DNA from: Promethearchaeia archaeon
GTDB taxonomy: Archaea > Asgardarchaeota > Lokiarchaeia > Sigyniarchaeales > SOKP01
Assembly (NCBI GenBank): GCA_029856295.1
Contig: JAHQWS010000226.1
Coordinates: 1-29,419, forward strand
Direction of reading: 5' to 3'
DNA: 29,419 nucleotides
Each line of letters begins with the position of its first letter. The first letter of the stretch is position 1. The notes below the pieces were generated by a model. The model was not told the origin of the DNA. It saw only the letters and a list, made by a program, of their open reading frames with translations, and did not search any database. Shown here piece by piece: positions 24,698-29,419 of the stretch. The translations under genes and the position numbers were made by a program.

Positions 24698-25270
24698 ATG
24701 AAAGAATTTAACATCAACGAGTTTCTCAAACTCAAACTAGAAGAGGGTAAAACTGTTATTTATGTAAATAACATGAAAATAATTCAATGTAAATATTTAT
24801 TATTGAACAATCCAATAAAGGATAGTGAGGAAGTTCAAATAGAACCAGGAAATATAACTGTTGATGTTCAAGCTGAAAATCTGGATCATTCATTAGAACT
24901 TGATGATGATAATGAAATTGATATTCCTCCAGAAGCCGAGTTTTGGGCACACTCATCAAATTTACAAGTCTGGTATGAAAATAATTATAATACAGAAGTA
25001 CTCCATACAAATTTAGCTTTCCCCCTCCTGAGAAAATTAACTGAAGCAGGTGATAAAACGGCAAAGGAGGTGTTTAAAACTGAGATTAGAAAAAGATTTC
25101 GCAGTGGGAACTTAAATGTAATGACTTTTCTAATAAAAGAAGGATTTTTGGACCAATTAAATATTGAAGAATCGGACGATTTATACCGAGAATTAGATTT
25201 TAAGACTTACAAAAAACTCCAAAAGCTTTTAAAAAAATCTAATAAGAATAGGGAAGGATTTATTATATAA
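24698..25270 (+). CDS. Lokiarchaeal-type conserved protein (LRR-associated N-terminal region), 190 aa
   Basis: A 190-aa cytosolic protein. The order FLKLKLEEGKTVIYVNN, CKYLLLN, EFWAHSSNLQVWYENNYNTEVLHTNLAFPLL, LTEAGDKTAKEVFKTEI and FLIKEGFLDQL is one I associate with a family abundant in Lokiarchaeia, where it often precedes leucine-rich repeats. Here no repeats follow, so this is a stand-alone form. An upstream in-frame start at 24620 would add a hydrophobic, non-conserved stretch; ATG 24698 (MKEFNINEF) gives the family N-terminus, though no Shine-Dalgarno is evident. Function unknown. Mainly useful as a lineage marker. Confidence 0.75.
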   Translation: MKEFNINEFLKLKLEEGKTVIYVNNMKIIQCKYLLLNNPIKDSEEVQIEPGNITVDVQAENLDHSLELDDDNEIDIPPEAEFWAHSSNLQVWYENNYNTEVLHTNLAFPLLRKLTEAGDKTAKEVFKTEIRKRFRSGNLNVMTFLIKEGFLDQLNIEESDDLYRELDFKTYKKLQKLLKKSNKNREGFII

Positions 25271-25324
25271 GGTAATTTTTCCCTAAAGTCACTCTGAGAA
25301 TCTGAAATAAATTTTACTTATAAT

Positions 25325-26146
25325 TTATATTAGCATTAAACTCACAAACATAACAAACATTCCAGTTATTAATCCTAGGATTGCCACATGCTCTTTTCCT
25401 ATTGAATGCGAAACTGGTAACAACTCATCTAGTGATATATAAATCATAATGCCTGCGACTATGGATAACATTGCTCCTAACAAGAAATCGTTAACAAATG
25501 GATAGAGAATCAAACCAATTAAGAGAGCTCCTAAGAATTCGCTAATTCCCGATAAAAACGACCAAAAAAATGCCTTTTTTCTATCATTAGTACAGGTGTA
25601 TATAGGAACGGAAACCGCAATTCCTTCCGGAATATTATGAAGAGCAATAGCAATAGCTAACACAATTCCTAATTCAACTGATTTTACTGTGCCTATAAAC
25701 GTAGCCATTCCTTCAGGGATATTATGAATAAATATACCAAGAAATACAAACATAGATGTTTTTTCTAAATTTACATTATTTTCTTTTTCATGGCGATGAC
25801 GATAATGGCGGTGATGATAAGGATCTTCACATTCTTTTTGATTATTGGTAAGCATTTCAATAGAATCTTCAAATTCATATTCATGTGTTATAGTAACATC
25901 AATTACGAGCATAATTAACAACCCTACGAAGAAAAATATCAGCCCCATCATAAATCCATTAGATTTTATACCCTCTTGTAGTAGCTCTACAAAGGAAATA
26001 AGAACCATTACGCCAGCTGAAAATCCCATAATAAAAGAGATAAATCTTGGACTCGGTTCTCTAATAAAAAAAGAAATAATACACCCCAATGTCGTAGATA
26101 ATCCAGCAAATAGAGCTAATAAAAGACCAATAATGAAAACATCCAT
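25325..26146 (-). CDS. ZIP-family divalent metal transporter (ZupT-like)
   Basis: A 273-aa membrane protein with about eight helices. The signature ligands appear in two transmembrane helices: FIHNIPEGMATF and ALHNIPEGIAVSVP, the conserved HNxPEG pair that forms the binuclear metal site. The long cytosolic loop (about residues 100-130) is His-rich (DPYHHRHYRHRHEKE), as in metal-sensing ZIP loops. It imports zinc, iron or manganese. Proximity to the feo locus suggests a metal-homeostasis neighbourhood, but no TTAGGCATGCCTAA-like site was seen upstream of it. Confidence 0.93.
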   Translation of the reverse strand: MDVFIIGLLLALFAGLSTTLGCIISFFIREPSPRFISFIMGFSAGVMVLISFVELLQEGIKSNGFMMGLIFFFVGLLIMLVIDVTITHEYEFEDSIEMLTNNQKECEDPYHHRHYRHRHEKENNVNLEKTSMFVFLGIFIHNIPEGMATFIGTVKSVELGIVLAIAIALHNIPEGIAVSVPIYTCTNDRKKAFFWSFLSGISEFLGALLIGLILYPFVNDFLLGAMLSIVAGIMIYISLDELLPVSHSIGKEHVAILGLITGMFVMFVSLMLI

Positions 26147-26548
26147 TAATATAACCGGGTATTCGTTTGGAGTATCAAAATTACTTAATTTTATTATTTA
26201 TTAAAAATTAGAATTCATTTATTTAAGTATTTTTAATTCAATTCTTAAATTGAGAAATTTATTATTTCTTTAAAGAATTTCTAAGTAATCTATTTAAATT
26301 TTAATTTTTTTAATTTGGTTTTTTCACATTTTTATTGTTTCGTATTCATTCTGATTTCATCAAATTGACATTTAAGTAAATTTAAGTAGATACTGTGGCA
26401 AATTATTAAATAAGAAAAGTTTTTTAATATTTTTATATTAGAGAATGAGTTATATTTTAGCTCTTTCGAGAAACTTCAATTATTAGAAAACAAGTCTAAA
26501 GGCTATAAGAATATTATTTTTAAAATATATTTCGGGGGGTATAAGAAA
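26147..26548. other. 402-bp AT-rich spacer between the ZIP gene and the response regulator
   Basis: No convincing ORF. The frame in phase with the response regulator stays open from 26414, but it has no ATG and its translation is low-complexity. A 12-bp palindrome TTCTTTAAAGAA (26266-26277) lies within a 7-bp inverted repeat; in DNA this AT-rich it may be chance. Divergent promoters are expected here. Confidence 0.45.
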
Positions 26549-26908
26549 ATTATTCGCGTTTTTATTGTTGAGGATGATCGTTCTTTAAGATTTTTATATC
26601 AAAAGGCTTTGAATTTAAACGGCTATAAGGTAATTGCCGCCGCAAAAAACGGTGTAGACGCGGTTAACATGTTCAAGAATTTTTCTGAAAAGCCTGATGT
26701 TATTTTAATGGATCATCGAATGCCATTGAAGAGTGGAATTGAAGCAGCTAAGGAAATTTTAGAGCTTGATAATGTGACAAAAATCATTTTCATGAGTGCG
26801 GATTCCACTGTTAAGGAGGAAGCTTTATCAAACGGAGCTGTGAGCTTTAAGGATAAGCCTTTTAGTCTCGAGAGGTTATTTAATAATATTGAAAAAGCAG
26901 TACAATAA
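26549..26908 (+). CDS. Stand-alone receiver-domain response regulator (CheY-like), probable ATT start
   Basis: A 119-aa single receiver domain. With the extended N-terminus it has the acidic pocket D9-D10 (IRVFIVEDDRSL), phospho-acceptor Asp55 (VILMDHRMP), Ser83 (IIFMSADS) and Lys103 (DKPF), a complete CheY-type set. Without the extension (TTG 26609) the first strand and acidic pair, which are essential, would be lost. There is no ATG, GTG or TTG between the upstream stop at 26411 and the conserved strand. ATT at 26549 lies 8 nt after GGGGGGT (26534-26540), giving a normal-length receiver. There is no output domain and no adjacent histidine kinase. The following gene is a PurM-type protein in the same direction, 233 bp away. 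Confidence 0.85.
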   Translation: MIRVFIVEDDRSLRFLYQKALNLNGYKVIAAAKNGVDAVNMFKNFSEKPDVILMDHRMPLKSGIEAAKEILELDNVTKIIFMSADSTVKEEALSNGAVSFKDKPFSLERLFNNIEKAVQ

Positions 26909-26967
26909 AGTTAGGAATTTCATCTCGCTTATTAACAATTTATTAAAAGAAAGACCAGAGAAAATTA

Positions 26968-26998
26968 TCCTCCTCGAGAAACGTGAAGTTTTGGAGGG
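26968..26998 (+). other. GC-rich imperfect hairpin in intergenic DNA
   Basis: TCCTCC (26968-26973) pairs with GGAGGG (26993-26998). GAAAC (26978-26982) pairs with GTTTT (26988-26992) around a GTGAA loop, with a 4-nt bulge on the left arm. It stands out against an AT-rich background. It could be part of a small RNA, a leader element or a processing site; it is not followed by a clear T run. Confidence 0.35.
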
Positions 26999-27141
26999 GG
27001 GACGAAAAATCTTCTTGATTTAACTCTTTTAGGTTTTTATATAGTAATCAAAGAATTTTTCTTTTAATCAAGGCTATAATTATTAATAAATTTGATTTTG
27101 TAGCAGTTTTAGATCTAAAGAATGAAAAGAGTGTTGTTAAT

Positions 27142-28542
27142 TTGAGTGATTTAGAAGGTTTAACAAGGAGATTATTAAAAAAGGGCTATTCGCAAGAAAG
27201 GATTGTAAAAAGATTAATTCAAGAATATCTTGATTTTAAGGATAATATTGATGAGAACACAGCTAGCAATTATGCTCATGCCATTATCGAAGAATGCATG
27301 AAAAGTAATATTAGTTCAATCCCTGATGCTTTTATAAAGGATCTTTTAGATTTTAACAAAGCGAATGTAACCGTTGGAAAACAGGGAGTGGGATGTCGAG
27401 GTGCAGGAGACTTTTTTGTCCATAAACTTATAGCAGAATTATCTGAAACTGAAAAAAAGGCATATCTATCCCCTAAATCTTTAGATGATGCTGGAGCCAT
27501 CCGAGTTCAAGATATTAAAACATTTAAAAATGAGAAATTTGATGAGGGAAATTTAATCATAGTATCGAAAATGGAGGGGATACATTCACGTTTGAGTGAC
27601 TTTCCTTTCATTTGTGGATTTCATGTTACGCGGGCTGCACTTAGGGATTTATTAGTTAAGGGATCTAAACCAGTATCAATAATGGTTGATGTCCATTTAG
27701 GTGATGATGCTGATGTAGGAAAGTTACTTGATTTTATGGCCGGAGTTTCAGCGATTTCAGAACTAACCAATGTGCCAATAACAGCAGGATCAACGCTTAG
27801 GATAGGAGGTGATATGGTGATAGGCAATAGGTTTGTGGGTGGTATTAGTGCTGTTGGTCTCGCTAATGATCGTTTATTAGCAAGGAAAAATATTAAAGTT
27901 GGAGATAAAATATTAATGACTGAGGGTGCTGGAGGAGGGACAATAGCAACTACCGCAATTTACTCTGGAAATCATGACGTTGTAAGGGAAACATTAAACA
28001 TAAAATTTCTCGATGCATGTGAAGTAATCCTAAGTAGTGATTATCTTGACGATATAAGAGCTATGTGTGATGTTACTAATGGGGGATTAAGAGGAGATTT
28101 GTATGAGATAAATTACGAGGCAGACTGCGGTGTAGTTATTCATGAAGAAAGAGTTCGAGAATTAGTGAATCCAAATGTTTTAAGTTTATTAGAGAAAGTA
28201 GGTGTTGATTATTTGGGTGTATCTCTTGATGCGCTTTTAATATATTGCTCAGATAATATTACCGAAAAAATAATAACAGATCTTCAAAAAATAAATATTA
28301 AATGTGTTGAGATTGGATTTGTGGATGATTCGAAACAAATTTCTATGATTTATGAGGATAAACAACAAAAAAATATGCTTCCACGGTTTAGAGAGTCCGC
28401 TTATACGAAAATTAAACAAGAAATAGGAGAGGTCACACCAGAAGATCGATTGGAGATGGAAAAAAACATTGAATTATCTGCTTCGGAAGCGTTAAAGAAG
28501 CGAAAAAAGATAATGAATTATATTAAATCAAGGAGTATATAA
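27142..28542 (+). CDS. AIR synthase-related (PurM/SelD/HypE/ThiL superfamily) protein
   Basis: A 466-aa protein. After a helical N-terminal segment (DLEGLTRRLLKKGYSQERIVKRLI, residues 3-26) comes the ATP-binding PurM-type fold: DDAGAIRV (about residue 114), an SKMEGIHSRLS segment, RDLLVKGSKPVSIMVDVHLGDD, ITAGSTLRIGGDMVIG, the Gly-rich MTEGAGGGTIATTAIY, and a C-terminal AIR-synthase lobe (VTNGGLRGDLYEI, YLGVSLDALLI). The layout is like the methanogenesis-marker-2/AIR-synthase-related proteins common in archaea, with a longer N- and C-terminus. Such enzymes use ATP to activate a carbonyl or similar group; the substrate here is unknown. The start is TTG 27142. It lacks a clear Shine-Dalgarno, so a different upstream start remains possible. 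Confidence 0.8.
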   Translation: MSDLEGLTRRLLKKGYSQERIVKRLIQEYLDFKDNIDENTASNYAHAIIEECMKSNISSIPDAFIKDLLDFNKANVTVGKQGVGCRGAGDFFVHKLIAELSETEKKAYLSPKSLDDAGAIRVQDIKTFKNEKFDEGNLIIVSKMEGIHSRLSDFPFICGFHVTRAALRDLLVKGSKPVSIMVDVHLGDDADVGKLLDFMAGVSAISELTNVPITAGSTLRIGGDMVIGNRFVGGISAVGLANDRLLARKNIKVGDKILMTEGAGGGTIATTAIYSGNHDVVRETLNIKFLDACEVILSSDYLDDIRAMCDVTNGGLRGDLYEINYEADCGVVIHEERVRELVNPNVLSLLEKVGVDYLGVSLDALLIYCSDNITEKIITDLQKINIKCVEIGFVDDSKQISMIYEDKQQKNMLPRFRESAYTKIKQEIGEVTPEDRLEMEKNIELSASEALKKRKKIMNYIKSRSI

Positions 28543-28589
28543 CAGCCTTTAAAATTGCAGTTGAAATGAGATTTTGATAAGAAATTATA

Positions 28590-29339
28590 TTAATATTGAT
28601 TAACATAATTTTCAACTGGTTGCTTTAGCGTTCTTCCAATACTATAATAGATTAAAATAACTCCGATTATTGGAATTGCTTGAGTAAGAGTAAAGATATT
28701 TCTAAGTATATCAACATTTAAAAAATTCGTTAACCCCACAGCAAAACCCATATAATAGATACAACAGATCCCTAATACAAATAATTTCATTCTTCTTGCC
28801 AGAATTTTTACTTTAAACTTATGATATACTTTTTTACTAATGGTTAAAGATAAAATCATAGTTGGTAAGAGAATGCTTAAATAAAAAAGAAAAAATGGTA
28901 GAGTCCAAACTGGATATAATTGAGTTCCATCCGATTTTATCGGAACTTTTGCACCCTGAGGTATTAAAAAAAATCCGATAGAACTTATAAAATAAATAGC
29001 CATAAATAAAAGTTGATTTTTTAATGATTTTAATTTAATTTCGGATTTATAAAGTAAAATAATAAATAAAAGCAAGAATCCGGATGAAACTGATACCAAA
29101 TAGAGAGCTAAAATGTGTAATTGAGTAGCAAGAGGTTCTAAAGAAGGTTCTGAGAGAAATGTGTATATAAAATTAATAAATAAACTAAGAGCAAAACAAA
29201 TATGAAATAATGATAATATTTGATTTAGTCTATTTTTTATATCTCGTTTTAATATACTGTAGCTTATATATAAAATGAAAGCAAAAATTATTAGATAAAA
29301 TATATAAATATGAATAAATCGCCAAATTAAAAGCGCCAA
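28590..29339 (-). CDS. Seven-TM membrane protein (sensor-like), function unknown
   Basis: A 249-aa membrane protein with about seven hydrophobic helices. Its layout is like the 7TM sensory modules that precede histidine kinases, but it ends after helix 7 with KQPVENYVNQY and no signalling domain. The start is TTG 29337-29339 with GAGGGT about 8-9 nt upstream. No conserved catalytic motif was noticed. It might be a receptor that acts through a partner, for instance the orphan receiver 2 kb away on the other strand; that is speculation. It could equally be a small transporter-like protein. Confidence 0.7.
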   Translation of the reverse strand: MALLIWRFIHIYIFYLIIFAFILYISYSILKRDIKNRLNQILSLFHICFALSLFINFIYTFLSEPSLEPLATQLHILALYLVSVSSGFLLLFIILLYKSEIKLKSLKNQLLFMAIYFISSIGFFLIPQGAKVPIKSDGTQLYPVWTLPFFLFYLSILLPTMILSLTISKKVYHKFKVKILARRMKLFVLGICCIYYMGFAVGLTNFLNVDILRNIFTLTQAIPIIGVILIYYSIGRTLKQPVENYVNQY

Positions 29340-29419
29340 ATAGATTACCCTCTCTTAATAATAATTTAATAAATTATTTGATAATTATTAAATCTTTTTA
29401 CTTAAGCGAACTCTTATGT

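Noticed and set aside
1..29419. tRNA, rRNA or complete transposase genes
   Set aside because: I looked for T-loop-like GTTCRA segments, GC-rich structured islands and transposase motifs on both strands and found none convincing; a dedicated scan was not possible.

Overview
The window is AT-rich archaeal chromosome, most likely from an Asgard (Lokiarchaeia-like) lineage. Support comes from archaeal TATA-type promoters, poly-T terminators, tetrahydromethanopterin (H4MPT) and F420 cofactor genes in a cell that also carries glycyl-radical chemistry, and a 190-aa protein with an EFWAHSSNLQVW segment that I associate with Lokiarchaeal proteomes. Family names come from reading translations by eye. 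No database search was run and the lineage is an inference.

Layout. (1) 1-1262, plus: the 3' part of cofH (F420 biosynthesis), then a small antibiotic-biosynthesis-monooxygenase-type protein. (2) 1288-5446, minus: a membrane-anchored six-hairpin-type protein, a dihydropteroate-synthase-like protein whose gene appears to start at an ATT codon, and a DUF1464-type protein that overlaps it by one base. (3) 5661-6191: a rubrerythrin-like protein. (4) 6353-17323: an accessory metabolic region. It holds a glycyl radical enzyme (GRE), a D-aminoacylase-type amidohydrolase, an MFS transporter on the minus strand, a stub of a SIR2-like gene, a nucleoside-hydrolase-type enzyme, a zinc-ribbon-repeat endonuclease, the GRE-activating enzyme and a double split-barrel flavoprotein. 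About 6.5 kb separates the GRE from its likely activase. (5) 17325-21383: an unrecognised 481-aa protein, then H4MPT-linked genes (a DUF447 protein, archaeal dihydroneopterin aldolase MptD, beta-RFAP synthase). (6) 21506-24559: an iron-uptake locus with feoA-feoB on minus and a second, very similar feoA diverging on plus. The spacer carries a perfect 16-bp palindrome and a degenerate copy of it, each next to a TATA box. (7) 24698-29339: the Lokiarchaeal-type protein, a ZIP metal transporter, a stand-alone receiver-domain response regulator, a PurM/AIR-synthase-type protein and a 7-TM membrane protein cut off from any signalling output.

How it works together: the H4MPT genes and cofH point to a methyl branch of the Wood-Ljungdahl pathway or related C1 metabolism. 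The GRE/activase pair, ferredoxin clusters and rubrerythrin point to strict anaerobiosis with high iron demand, which fits the Feo locus. The most unusual signal is three genes (near 4359, 18941 and 26549) whose conserved N-termini extend past every ATG/GTG/TTG to an ATT codon placed correctly behind a Shine-Dalgarno-like sequence. Start sites here may therefore be mis-called by standard gene finders. I saw no rRNA, tRNA, CRISPR array or complete insertion sequence.
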